Position numbers and translations under genes: made by a program
The notes under the pieces: model-generated
The model's database searches: none
What the model was told of the DNA's origin: nothing
What the model saw: only the letters and a program-made list of their open reading frames with translations
Assembly (NCBI RefSeq): GCF_031119335.1
Contig: NZ_JAVHXT010000013.1
Coordinates: 1 to 64,000, forward strand
Reading direction: 5' to 3'
Source: Pedobacter sp.
GTDB lineage: Bacteria > Bacteroidota > Bacteroidia > Sphingobacteriales > Sphingobacteriaceae
Length of the DNA stretch: 64,000 nt
Part shown: piece after piece, positions 56,294-64,000 of the stretch
Layout of the letters: every line of letters begins with the position of its first letter
Numbering within the stretch: position 1 is the first letter of the stretch

Positions 56294-56902
56294 ATGTCAG
56301 AAAAAGAAAAGATTAAGCTATTGTTTCAAGAAATCCAACAGGGAAATAAGGAGGCGTTTAATCATTTTTTTACTATTTATTATTGGAGATTGGTTGCCTT
56401 CGCCAAGCAATACACTAAACATTTGGAAAGTGCCGAAGAAATCAGCTCTGAGCTTTTTGTGAAGCTTTGGCTAAAGCGGAGCGAATTTTCAAGCATCCTA
56501 AATCCAGAAGTTTACCTGTATGTTTCCGTTAAAAATGCTTGCTTAAATTTAATTAGAAGTGGGAAAAGACAGCTTGCAGTTATTGAAGATGAAAACAATT
56601 TGGAAGTTAGTTCAGCAAACTATTCCCATCTGGAAGATAAGGAATTGGTTAAGCTATTGGATGCTGCGGTATCATCGCTTCCTGAGCAAAGAAAAATCAT
56701 ATTCAAATTAATTAAGGAAGATGGATTGAAAACCTCAACAGTTGCACAAATATTAGGGCTATCTAGAAGAACAGTCGAAAATCAGTTGTACAAAGCGGTA
56801 AAAACATTGGCAGACGAGATTAGTGGCTATTTAGGTTATCATCCGCAAGCTAAAGCAGCTAAGAAAAGCTTACCGCCTGCTTTATCCATGTTATTTTTTT
56901 AG
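56294..56902 (+). CDS. ECF RNA polymerase sigma factor (second FecI-like)
   Basis: A 202-residue sigma factor: region 2 FNHFFTIYYWRLVAFAKQY and SAEEISSELFVKLWLKR; region 4 LPEQRKIIFKLIKEDGLKTS, then TVAQILGLSRRTVENQL. It is followed by fecR (56 nt) and an STN-bearing TonB receptor, so it should be released when that receptor takes up its ligand. Confidence 0.94.
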   Translation: MSEKEKIKLLFQEIQQGNKEAFNHFFTIYYWRLVAFAKQYTKHLESAEEISSELFVKLWLKRSEFSSILNPEVYLYVSVKNACLNLIRSGKRQLAVIEDENNLEVSSANYSHLEDKELVKLLDAAVSSLPEQRKIIFKLIKEDGLKTSTVAQILGLSRRTVENQLYKAVKTLADEISGYLGYHPQAKAAKKSLPPALSMLFF

Positions 56903-56958
56903 GGATGAGTGAGTATTCATTTAAAATGAAGTGTCTTTAAGCTATAAGCATTGAACAA

Positions 56959-57966
56959 ATGGAAAAAGATAAGTTCATCAAGTTGTTATCTAAAAAGCTT
57001 TCGGGAGAAACTTTGGAGAGCGAACAAGTGCAACTGAACCACGCCCTAGAGAATGAGGTCTATCAAAATTTGGCTGCCCAAATGGAAAGTTATTTAAGTG
57101 AAAAGACGGATGGAAAAGCTGCGCCACTAGCCCTAATTTGGGAAAAAATAGACACAGCTGAAACTCATACAGCTGTGAATAAATTCGATTTTACAGCACC
57201 GAAGCAAAGCGTGTTTTCAAGTACGTTATTTAAAGCTGCTGCGATTTTATTAGCTGTTTTTGGAGTTGGTTTGGTTGGTTATTATCTTTTCAATCACAAC
57301 CAAACGGCTACACTTGCGGCTACAAACGAAAAGGTTTTTAAAGTTTTAGATGATGGCACCCGTATTTGGCTCAATAAAAAATCAACCCTTAGCTATAACA
57401 AAGATTTTGGTAAGGAAAGACGAGAAATCACCCTTGATGGGGAAGCTTATTTTGATGTGGTAAAAAATACTGCCGTTCCTTTAATTATTCACGCCGGCGG
57501 TGTTGATATTGAAGTAAAAGGAACTGCCTTTAACGTTAATGCTTATCTGGAAAATAGTAGTGTTGCGGTGGCATTAGTACGTGGTGCAATAGCAGTAACC
57601 GATAGAAAAAACACAAAAAATAGTGTGTTGCTTAAACCTAACGATAAGCTGTTTTTTTTCAATCAATCTGCCATTAAAGGAAGCTTTAACATTACTGCTT
57701 TAAAGCCAGAATTAATTTTAAATGAAGCGAGTTGGACTGCAGATACCTTAGTTTTTAATAAAGAGAAGTTAGTTGATTTAGTGCTGAGGTTAGAAAAGAA
57801 GTACGATTTGAAGATTGAAATCCGCAGCGAGAAATTAAAAGAAAGGCGTTTTAGTGGTACTTTCACAACAGAAACCATTCACCAAGCTCTGGAAGCATTG
57901 AAACTATCCTATCCTTTAACCTACACCATTACTAACCGTTTGGTAATTATCAAGGATCAAGGATGA
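56959..57966 (+). CDS. FecR-type anti-sigma factor (second)
   Basis: A 335-residue protein: cytoplasmic part 1-88, membrane helix about 91-111 (FKAAAILLAVFGVGLVGYYL), FecR domain (about 125-225; VLDDGTRIWLNKKSTLSY, LDGEAYFDVVKNTAVPLII, VKGTAFNVNAY) and a C-terminal DUF4974-like domain (about 255-335). Its stop overlaps the receptor start by 4 nt (ATGA), so the anti-sigma factor and its receptor are translationally coupled. Confidence 0.93.
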   Translation: MEKDKFIKLLSKKLSGETLESEQVQLNHALENEVYQNLAAQMESYLSEKTDGKAAPLALIWEKIDTAETHTAVNKFDFTAPKQSVFSSTLFKAAAILLAVFGVGLVGYYLFNHNQTATLAATNEKVFKVLDDGTRIWLNKKSTLSYNKDFGKERREITLDGEAYFDVVKNTAVPLIIHAGGVDIEVKGTAFNVNAYLENSSVAVALVRGAIAVTDRKNTKNSVLLKPNDKLFFFNQSAIKGSFNITALKPELILNEASWTADTLVFNKEKLVDLVLRLEKKYDLKIEIRSEKLKERRFSGTFTTETIHQALEALKLSYPLTYTITNRLVIIKDQG

Positions 57967-60653
57967 AGAAAATATTACTCTTTACTTTCGTGTTTTTGGG
58001 TTGTTTTACGGTGTTAGCACAAGATCGAAAGTTCACTTTACAAAAGGAAAATATTCCTATACAATCGTTATTTAAGGAAATTCAAAAGCAGTGCGGTTAC
58101 ACCTTTGTTTACAGCGATGACGTTGTTTCTGATACGATGAACGTTGCGGTAAATGCCAATCGTTTACCAGTTTCTGAGGTGCTGAAAATGATACTTCCAA
58201 GCAAAAAACTCTTCTATCAGTTACTCTCTGAACGTATGATTGTAATTGGCGGTGAACGTGTTTTGGTTAAAGAAGACGGAGTTTCGAAAAGCTATTTAAC
58301 AGGAGAAATTATAGGTGCCGATGGAGAAATTGTGCCATTTGCAACTGTTACACTTTTAGAAAATGAAGTGCAGGTAAATGGTGCAATCGCTAACGAAAAA
58401 GGGGTGTTCCAATTTTATCATCCGCTTCAGCTCAATGCTACCTATGTGTTAAAAATATCATCTATGGGTTACGAAAATGCTCAGGTTAACTTTGTCCAAA
58501 CAGCAAATCAGCCGCTGCAAAAATCATTTGGGAAGTTAAAATTAAAGCATAAGGCAAGAACTTTAAAAGAAGTAAATGTAAGCGGGGCACAAAAGGTAAT
58601 TGAGATGGATGGCAGCAATATTATCTTTAACGTAGCCAGAAGTTTAACGGCACAGGGTACCAACGCTTTGGATTTATTGGGCCGAGCACCTGGTGTAACC
58701 GTAGGAACCGACAATAATATTTCTCTGAACGGAAAAGGTGGAGCGGCAATTTTAATAGATGGCAAACAAACCTATCTTTCCAATCGGGAGGTTGCAGAAT
58801 TGTTGAAATCTATGTCGGCTTCCGAGATAAAAGCCATAGAAATTATCAGCAGTCCAAGTGCCAAATATGACGCTGCGGGTACGGCTGGCGTAATTAACGT
58901 AAAAACGTTAAAGTCTAATGTTCAAGGCTTTTCGGCAGCGTTAACCAGTGGTTTAAGCTATGGCGTTTATCTCAGAAACAATCAGGATGTGGCATTAAAC
59001 TACAGAAAAAATAGGCTCAACGTTTTCGGCAATTACAGCCATTTTATTGGTTACTACTCGTATTTATATGGTGGCGATAGAATTCAGGCTGGCAAGTTCT
59101 ACAACAGTTTTACCGATGATGTAGATAAAAGGAACAAGATGGGTTCTCGCTTAGGTGCTGATTTTGCCATCGACAAGAAAAACACCATCGGTATTTTGCT
59201 GAACGGAAACTTTATTTTTGGAGGCGGAATTACTGATACCCAAACCGACATCGGCATTGCCCAAACCAACCAGATAGACCAAACACTAACCGCCATTAAC
59301 GATTATTATCAGCAAAAAACACAGCGATACAATGTTAATTTAAACTATAAATACGAAGATACTTTAGGAAGGATTATCAATTTTGATGCAGATTACGGTG
59401 ACTTTACCAAACGTGCTGGCAACTTGCAGACCAATAAATACACAGCAAGTGATGGAATGGTTTTAAGCGATAATTTGTATCGGTCGTTAAACGCCATTGA
59501 TATTGGTTTGCGAGCCATCAAGGCTGATTATACCACCAAACTTTGGAAAGGAAAATTGGAAACTGGACTTAAGTTTTCTTCTATATCTGCAGATAACGAC
59601 TCTAGATTTTTGGAGGTTTTGCCAACTGGCGAATTTCGAGATCCAGACCGTTCTAATAGGTTTGTTTACCAGGAGGAGATTGCAAATGCTTATGTGAACT
59701 ATCAGAAAGCTGTAGGCAAATGGCAATTACAAGGTGGCTTAAGGGTAGAAAATACGGCTTCGAAAGGTGAATTGGATGAAATTTCTATTGTAGCAGGAAA
59801 CATGAAAATGACCGAAAGAAATTACACCAATTGGTTTCCATTTTTTTCTGCAACCGTAAAACCATCAGCAAATCATAACTATTCGTTAAGTTATTCTAGA
59901 AGGATTGACCGACCAGCGTATCAAAACCTCAATCCGTTTATTTATTTGTTAGATGAGCTTTCGTTTTGGCAGGGAAATCCGTTTTTGGCACCACAGCTAA
60001 GCCATCGTTTGCTACTACAATACGTTTATAAAAGCTCGACAATTATTGGCTTAAGCTACACCCATACCGATAAGTTTAGTGTGGAAGTAACAGACAAGGT
60101 TGATGATAGCAAAATTGTGATGACACCCCGAAATTTGGGCGTGCAACAGCATTTGGCTTTAACGCTAACCCAAACATTAAGTCCTGCAAAGTGGTGGAAT
60201 ATCACTTTTAATGGCGTTTTATTTGGGCTTAATAATGACATTGATTTTGGAGGAGGAAGAAAGTTGGATTTGCAACAATTTGCAGGTCGACTAAATTTAC
60301 AGCAAAGCTTTAAACTGCCTTACCGATTTAATGCCGAATTGGTTGGTATATACAATTCGAGGAAATTAGCTGGGGCAAACCAATTCCATAGAGCTACGGG
60401 GCAAATAGATTTGGGCTTGCAGCGTAATTTGATGAACGATAAGGCCACGATTAGATTGATATTTGCAGATATCTATAAAGGTATCCAAGGTAATTCAGTA
60501 CAATCTGTTGGCGATTTGTACATTCGTAACTTTAGCTATTTCGAAACTCGACAGGTAAGGCTTAATTTTAGTTACAGGTTTAGCAGCGGCAATTCTAAAG
60601 GGCCGAGAACCCGAAGTTCGGCATTGGAGAATGAGCAGGGTAGGATTAAGTAA
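57963..60653 (+). CDS. TonB-dependent receptor, outer-membrane beta-barrel family, with STN domain
   Basis: An 896-residue receptor. Signal peptide 1-20 (ends TVLAQ), STN domain (about 22-97; FTLQKENIPIQSLFKEIQKQ), carboxypeptidase-regulatory-like domain (about 105-190), plug (about 205-320; NGKGGAAILIDGKQTYLSN, IEIISSPSAKYDAAGTAGV) and a barrel of the type without a SusD partner (OMP_b-brl_3-like). The C-terminal end is basic (NSKGPRTRSSALENEQGRIK). No susD follows, so the ligand could be an iron chelator, peptide or small oligosaccharide. The plug block matches the decayed fragment at 35141-35335. Confidence 0.92.
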   Translation: MKKILLFTFVFLGCFTVLAQDRKFTLQKENIPIQSLFKEIQKQCGYTFVYSDDVVSDTMNVAVNANRLPVSEVLKMILPSKKLFYQLLSERMIVIGGERVLVKEDGVSKSYLTGEIIGADGEIVPFATVTLLENEVQVNGAIANEKGVFQFYHPLQLNATYVLKISSMGYENAQVNFVQTANQPLQKSFGKLKLKHKARTLKEVNVSGAQKVIEMDGSNIIFNVARSLTAQGTNALDLLGRAPGVTVGTDNNISLNGKGGAAILIDGKQTYLSNREVAELLKSMSASEIKAIEIISSPSAKYDAAGTAGVINVKTLKSNVQGFSAALTSGLSYGVYLRNNQDVALNYRKNRLNVFGNYSHFIGYYSYLYGGDRIQAGKFYNSFTDDVDKRNKMGSRLGADFAIDKKNTIGILLNGNFIFGGGITDTQTDIGIAQTNQIDQTLTAINDYYQQKTQRYNVNLNYKYEDTLGRIINFDADYGDFTKRAGNLQTNKYTASDGMVLSDNLYRSLNAIDIGLRAIKADYTTKLWKGKLETGLKFSSISADNDSRFLEVLPTGEFRDPDRSNRFVYQEEIANAYVNYQKAVGKWQLQGGLRVENTASKGELDEISIVAGNMKMTERNYTNWFPFFSATVKPSANHNYSLSYSRRIDRPAYQNLNPFIYLLDELSFWQGNPFLAPQLSHRLLLQYVYKSSTIIGLSYTHTDKFSVEVTDKVDDSKIVMTPRNLGVQQHLALTLTQTLSPAKWWNITFNGVLFGLNNDIDFGGGRKLDLQQFAGRLNLQQSFKLPYRFNAELVGIYNSRKLAGANQFHRATGQIDLGLQRNLMNDKATIRLIFADIYKGIQGNSVQSVGDLYIRNFSYFETRQVRLNFSYRFSSGNSKGPRTRSSALENEQGRIK

Positions 60654-60718
60654 TACTCTTTATAATTCTTGGGTTTTAAACCAAGGGGATAACTAATAGA
60701 ATAAATTTAGACACGGAA

Positions 60719-60785
60719 AGACCTCGTGGAGGTTAAATGTTTATAGTGCAAGTTTTTAGTCGTGTTCGACCTCGACGGGGTCGTA
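60719..60785. repeat. GACCTCG-type intergenic repeat
   Basis: GACCTCGTGGAGGTT (60720-60734) is followed by AAATGTTTATAGTGCAAG and then CGACCTCGACGGGGTCG (hairpin CGACC/GGTCG). The paired GACCTCG cores are of a type I recall between genes of related Bacteroidota genomes; copy number cannot be judged here. Confidence 0.5.
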
Positions 60786-60833
60786 TTATGTCAAGGTTTC
60801 ATGCTTTTTTTCTGTTTTTATTTTAAAGCGTAT

Positions 60834-60971
60834 CGTCATTGCGAGGTACGAAGCACCTGCGAAGCAAGCTTGAATACCTCTGAAAACAATATATTGAGAA
60901 ATGAAAAATCTTAAAGCGTAAGTTTTGTTGCCATGCCATAGTTGTAGGATTGCCTCGTTCCTGTAATGACG
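60834..60971. repeat. CGTCATTGCGAGG inverted-repeat element (MITE-like)
   Basis: The left end CGTCATTGCGAGGTACGAAG and the right end, read on the minus strand as CGTCATTACAGGAACGAGG, are imperfect inverted repeats bounding 138 nt without coding capacity. CGTCATTGCGAGG ends are a common intergenic repeat of Bacteroidota genomes in my experience; whether this one moves is unknown. Confidence 0.6.
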
Positions 60972-60991
60972 TATTAACGTCCATAACTTAA

Positions 60992-61020
60992 TTTGGTTAA
61001 CATACTTGGTATAGATTTTA
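60992..61020 (+). promoter_or_regulatory. Weak promoter candidate for small repeat protein
   Basis: TTTG (60992-60995) and TAGATTTT (61012-61019) resemble the Bacteroidota consensus, but the 16-nt spacer is shorter than the usual 19 and the last base of the -7 box differs. Confidence 0.3.
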
Positions 61021-61093
61021 GATGTATTTCATATAAATTAAAACTTTTTGTGGCTTTAGATGATTAGGTAATTGATAACTAATCATCATAAAA

Positions 61094-61456
61094 ATGGAAA
61101 ATCAAGATCAATATAATTCAGAACAACAAGGGGATCACGTAGATAAGCAAATCGAAAATGCGAAAGCTGAGATGGACCAAACGAAGGAAGCAACACCGAG
61201 AGTTGAAATCAGATCTCAAGAAAATGTGCTTTCGGGTTTAAGTGATAAGGAACGTGAACAAGCGGCAGAATTAGATCTCCAAGCTTTAGATCATTCAGGG
61301 AATGACATGGACACCTCGGCAAGTGGTACGGTGAGCGGTGGTTTGTCTGAAAAAGAAAGAGCAGACGCCGCAGAAGCAGATGGCAAGATAGGCGACGAAA
61401 ACAAGGGCGGTTTAAGCGAAAGAGAACGTAGAGATGCTGCCGATGAAAGTTGGTAG
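61094..61456 (+). CDS. Small acidic protein with three GLS[DE][KR]ER repeats, unknown function
   Basis: A 120-residue soluble protein without signal peptide, membrane segment or cysteine. Three copies of a 13-14-residue motif are seen: GLSDKEREQAAELD (48-61), GLSEKERADAAEA (83-95) and GLSERERRDAADES (106-118), joined by glycine/aspartate-rich linkers. The composition (E, D, K, Q, A, G) predicts disorder with short helices, as in some stress-induced hydrophilic proteins. I do not know a family for it. It stands alone, flanked on both sides by intergenic repeats. Confidence 0.72.
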   Translation: MENQDQYNSEQQGDHVDKQIENAKAEMDQTKEATPRVEIRSQENVLSGLSDKEREQAAELDLQALDHSGNDMDTSASGTVSGGLSEKERADAAEADGKIGDENKGGLSERERRDAADESW

Positions 61457-61476
61457 TTTAGCCTAACTATGCTAAT

Positions 61477-61535
61477 TGTCAGTCTGAGCTTCTCGAAGAC
61501 TCTTTGAATGATGTTTCGACAAGCTCAACATGACA
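61477..61535. repeat. TGTCAGTCTGAGCTT inverted repeat
   Basis: The left arm TGTCAGTCTGAGCTTCTCGAA and the right arm (minus strand TGTCATGTTGAGCTTGTCGAA) form an imperfect long hairpin across 59 nt. It follows the small gene by 21 nt and might also act in its transcript end. Confidence 0.65.
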
Positions 61536-61544
61536 AGGCGCATA

Positions 61545-61577
61545 AGACTTACGAAGTTTTCAAAACTTCGTAAGTCT
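61545..61577. repeat. Perfect 16-bp palindrome
   Basis: AGACTTACGAAGTTTT (61545-61560), a single C, then AAAACTTCGTAAGTCT (61562-61577): every base of the arms pairs. It is a different repeat from the adjacent 61477-61535 element. It could form a terminator-like hairpin or a transposon-derived end. Confidence 0.75.
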
Positions 61578-61664
61578 AAATCTTATAAAAACCTCTCTGC
61601 CTTTCAGGCATCTATTAATAGTTGTTTATTGATTTTTGTATTAATGAACTCGCTGTGCTTCGGT

Positions 61665-61681
61665 TCTCCTTAAAAAGGAGA
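61665..61681. repeat. Short hairpin TCTCCTT-AAA-AAGGAGA
   Basis: A 7-bp stem with a 3-nt loop, 14 nt after the stop of the molybdopterin-subunit gene (read on the minus strand). It lacks a clear T-run but is suitably placed as that gene's terminator. Confidence 0.5.
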
Positions 61682-61694
61682 GAGTAGCGAAACG

Positions 61695-63911
61695 CTAAGC
61701 TAATAGTACCTTATCTGGTGTAATTGGTAAATCTCTTAACCTTTTACCAGTAGCATTGTAAATGGCATTAGCAATTGCCGCTGCAGTGCCAATAATTCCA
61801 ACTTCGCCTAAACCCTTAGAACCTTGCGGATTGATATTTGGGTCTGGTTTGTTAATGAATGCTACTTCAATAATTGGTGCATCTGCGTTAACTGGGAAGT
61901 GGTAACCTGCAAAATCATTGCCTACTAAAGTGCCCAAACGTTCATCCGTAAGTTGTTCTTCCATTAAAGCCATACCAATACCGCCAACTGCTGCGCCCGA
62001 CATTTGGTTAGCGGCAGCTTTTTCGCTAATAATTTTACCGCCATCAGAAACCGTTACCAACCTTTCAATCTTCACTTTTCCAGTTTTTCGGTTAACCCTC
62101 ACTTTGCAGAAATGTGCTGCCGAAGAACAGAAAGCAAATTTTTGTCGCTCTGCACCTGGGCCAGAACTGGCTTCTACTTCTAAAATATTCAGGTTGTTTT
62201 TCTCCCAAAGGGAAGTGTAACTGATGAAATGATTATTTGTCGTTTTAAATGAAACTCCGGTATCAGATAACAAAATATCAGCTGCTGCTGCATTTTTAAA
62301 AGCTTCGTTTTGCATAGTGGCGTATTCGGCTATTTTTAATTTTAATGCACTAACGGCTGCCACTACAGCACCACCAATAGAAGATAAACCATTACTTCCA
62401 CCCTGACTAGGAGCTGGAGGAAGGTTCGAATTACCCAACTCAATTTTGATTTTACTTTTAGAAATACCTGTACTTTCGTGGGCTATATTCTGCATCGAGA
62501 TACCAGTTCCAGTTCCAATGTCCGTCATCGCCGTTTGTACGGTAATGGTGCCATCTTTCTGCATTTGAATGCCTGCACTTGCCGTTCCTCTACCTGCGTT
62601 CCAGGCACCAACCGCCATACCGTAGCCAATGCTCCAATCGCCTTCAATAGTTTGCGAATGTGTTGCCTTTCTATCTTTCCAATTAATCATCTGCGCACCT
62701 TTCTCAATGCACTCGTTAATGTAGTTGGTAGACCAAGGCAAACCATTGTCAGGATGTTTTTCTAGTGCCAAGTTCTTCATCCTTAAAGCCACAGGGTCCA
62801 TTTTAAGTTTGTAGCTTAACTCGTCGATGGCACTTTCTATGGCAAAATCACCCGTACAGTCACCCGGCCCACGCATCCATGTTGGTGTAGATAAGTTTAA
62901 TGGAACTGTTGCTGCTTCTGCCTTTAGATTATTGAAATGATAAATCAGTCGGGTTACGCGGGTAATGCCTTCGTTGAAGTTTTCGTAAACAGAAGTACCG
63001 TTTTTAGCTTGATGATGGATGCCTACAAACTTGCCATCGGCATTGGCGCCTAATTTTATTTTTTGCCAAGCCGCAGGGCGATAACCCACCGAATGAAACA
63101 TCTGCGGTCTGGTCAACATCAGTTTTACTGGACGTTTAACCAATTTTGCAGCCATGATACAGGCCAACGCATGAGGCCAAACTCGTAAACCAGAGCCAAA
63201 ACCACCACCTACAAACTCGCTAATTACCTCGATGTTATCTACAGGAATATTAAAAAGTTTGGCAAAAGTGCGCTGTACGTTGTTTACGCCTTGGTTTTTA
63301 TCGAAGAGTTTAAGTTTGTCATCAGCTTTCCATTCGGCAATGGTAGCGTGCATTTCCATAGGGTTGTGCACCTCTGCTTTAATGTTGTATTCTGCTTCTA
63401 CCGAATGAGGAGCACTGTTTAACGCCTCAATATTTCCTCTGTCTTTTCCGGCCGGAGTAAGTTGGATATTTTTAAGCGCAAGTTCGAAATCTAGCTTTGC
63501 AGGTTCTTTTTCATATTCGGCAGTCACTAACGATGCCGCATAAGTGGCGTCTTCCAAAGTATCGGCAATCACCAAAGCAATGGGTTGTCCTTTAAAAAAG
63601 ATTTTATCCGTATGGAAAACGGCTAAACCCAAGCGAGCTTCCTTAATTTTGGCTTCATCGGCAAGCCCGGGAACGAGCGGCTTCTCTAGATGAGTAATGA
63701 TGCCCAACACGCCTGCTACTTGCTTTGCGTTATCTAAATTAAAACTTTTGATCTTGCCAGCGGCGATGGTGCTGCCCACTAAAACAGCATGGCAAAGTCC
63801 GTCAACTTTATATTCTGCTGCGTATTTGCCGCCACCAGTTACTTTGGCAACACCTTCTACACGGCCATCAGCGGCGGTCGGTAAATCATACGGTTCGTCA
63901 AAAAATCCCAT
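61695..63911 (-). CDS. Xanthine-dehydrogenase-family molybdopterin-binding subunit
   Basis: A 738-residue large subunit of a molybdenum hydroxylase. The N-terminal part has GVAKVTGGGKYAAEYKVDGL, VLGIITH and the Ald_Xan_dh_C-type blocks; GGFGSGLRVWPHALACIMAA is the molybdopterin-contact segment, followed by PTWMRGPGD and, near the end, GSKGLGEVGIIGTAAAIANA (the Glu is the usual catalytic base position). The length fits the three-subunit type (2Fe-2S, FAD, Mo). The substrate (purine, aldehyde or N-heterocycle) cannot be told. It lies 10 nt after the FAD subunit. Confidence 0.93.
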   Translation of the reverse strand: MGFFDEPYDLPTAADGRVEGVAKVTGGGKYAAEYKVDGLCHAVLVGSTIAAGKIKSFNLDNAKQVAGVLGIITHLEKPLVPGLADEAKIKEARLGLAVFHTDKIFFKGQPIALVIADTLEDATYAASLVTAEYEKEPAKLDFELALKNIQLTPAGKDRGNIEALNSAPHSVEAEYNIKAEVHNPMEMHATIAEWKADDKLKLFDKNQGVNNVQRTFAKLFNIPVDNIEVISEFVGGGFGSGLRVWPHALACIMAAKLVKRPVKLMLTRPQMFHSVGYRPAAWQKIKLGANADGKFVGIHHQAKNGTSVYENFNEGITRVTRLIYHFNNLKAEAATVPLNLSTPTWMRGPGDCTGDFAIESAIDELSYKLKMDPVALRMKNLALEKHPDNGLPWSTNYINECIEKGAQMINWKDRKATHSQTIEGDWSIGYGMAVGAWNAGRGTASAGIQMQKDGTITVQTAMTDIGTGTGISMQNIAHESTGISKSKIKIELGNSNLPPAPSQGGSNGLSSIGGAVVAAVSALKLKIAEYATMQNEAFKNAAAADILLSDTGVSFKTTNNHFISYTSLWEKNNLNILEVEASSGPGAERQKFAFCSSAAHFCKVRVNRKTGKVKIERLVTVSDGGKIISEKAAANQMSGAAVGGIGMALMEEQLTDERLGTLVGNDFAGYHFPVNADAPIIEVAFINKPDPNINPQGSKGLGEVGIIGTAAAIANAIYNATGKRLRDLPITPDKVLLA

Positions 63912-63921
63912 ATCTTTTTAA

Positions 63922-64000
63922 TTATGGATTTAAACATTGTTGTAATGCGGTTTCAATGGCACCTTTTAGCATCAGTACTTTAAAACCATTGTGCGATAGG
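63922..64000 (-). CDS. C-terminal end of FAD-binding subunit of the same dehydrogenase (partial)
   Basis: The minus strand gives 25 codons up to the stop at 63922 (HNGFKVLMLKGAIETALQQC), which matches the C-terminal helix of FAD-binding subunits (NxFKxxLxxxxIxxAL). The rest lies outside the window. The gene order FAD subunit, then Mo subunit, is usual for this enzyme class. Confidence 0.75.
   Translation of the reverse strand, partial: LSHNGFKVLMLKGAIETALQQCLNP

Larger units (their letters stand above)
60654..61093. other. Repeat-rich intergenic region
   Basis: 440 nt without a gene. It holds two repeat elements (60719-60785 and 60834-60971, listed separately) and a weak promoter for the small gene at 61094. 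Confidence 0.6.

Noticed and set aside
1-64000. CRISPR array, prophage or insertion sequence
   Set aside because: No regularly spaced repeats, no phage structural genes and no transposase were found in the window.

Overview
The window is AT-rich Bacteroidota DNA. SusC/SusD pairs, a hybrid two-component regulator, FecI/FecR/TonB-receptor modules, type IX secretion (T9SS) C-terminal domains and a TTTG-N19-TAnnTTTG promoter together point to a Pedobacter-like member of the Sphingobacteriaceae. No species can be named from this sequence alone. Most of the window (about 0.7-54.6 kb) reads as one large polysaccharide utilisation locus (PUL), or two abutting ones, for an O-acetylated, uronic-acid-containing glycan. 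The exact glycan is not identifiable here.

Layout: 1-63 is the 3' part of tRNA-Asn, followed by a terminator and a gene-poor stretch with a start-less ORF. 0.7-6.3 kb (+): an acetyl-esterase and a 1378-residue hybrid two-component regulator. 13.1-6.4 kb (-): a tightly packed operon of four glycan-degrading enzymes (clan GH-A enzyme, GH2, DUF2264, GH88). 13.3-16.2 kb (+): a small acetyl-esterase and a T9SS-exported protein. 22.9-16.3 kb (-): two large T9SS-exported esterase fusions plus a small unknown protein. 23.4-34.6 kb (+): SusC/SusD, two surface lipoproteins, a discoidin/clan GH-A enzyme and an SDR that fits uronate catabolism. 34.6-35.4 kb: decayed gene fragments and a strong terminator. 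35.4-36.7 kb (+): a second GH88.

36.7-54.6 kb (+): ECF sigma, FecR, a signalling-type SusC, SusD, then a run of coupled genes: BNR_4 propeller, PQQ dehydrogenase/cytochrome c, a NRAMP-like transporter without the metal-binding motif, an SDR without the catalytic lysine, a DapA-like lyase, a secreted propeller protein and a GH20. 54.7-56.1 kb (-): serine hydrolase. 56.3-60.7 kb (+): a second sigma/FecR/TonB-receptor set without SusD. 60.7-61.7 kb: a cluster of intergenic repeats flanking a small acidic repeat protein. 61.7-64.0 kb (-): molybdopterin subunit and the end of an FAD subunit of a xanthine-dehydrogenase-type enzyme.

Inferred workflow: T9SS-exported and periplasmic esterases remove acetyl groups. 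A lyase (beta-helix or BNR_4 protein) and GH-A/GH2/DUF2264 enzymes cut the chain, SusCD pairs import oligomers, and the GH88 pair removes 4,5-unsaturated uronic acids. SDR and DapA-like enzymes then process the sugar acids. The most interesting items are the coupled dehydrogenase/transporter/SDR/aldolase module, the structured leader ahead of the second SusC, and the paired periplasmic and T9SS versions of two esterase types.
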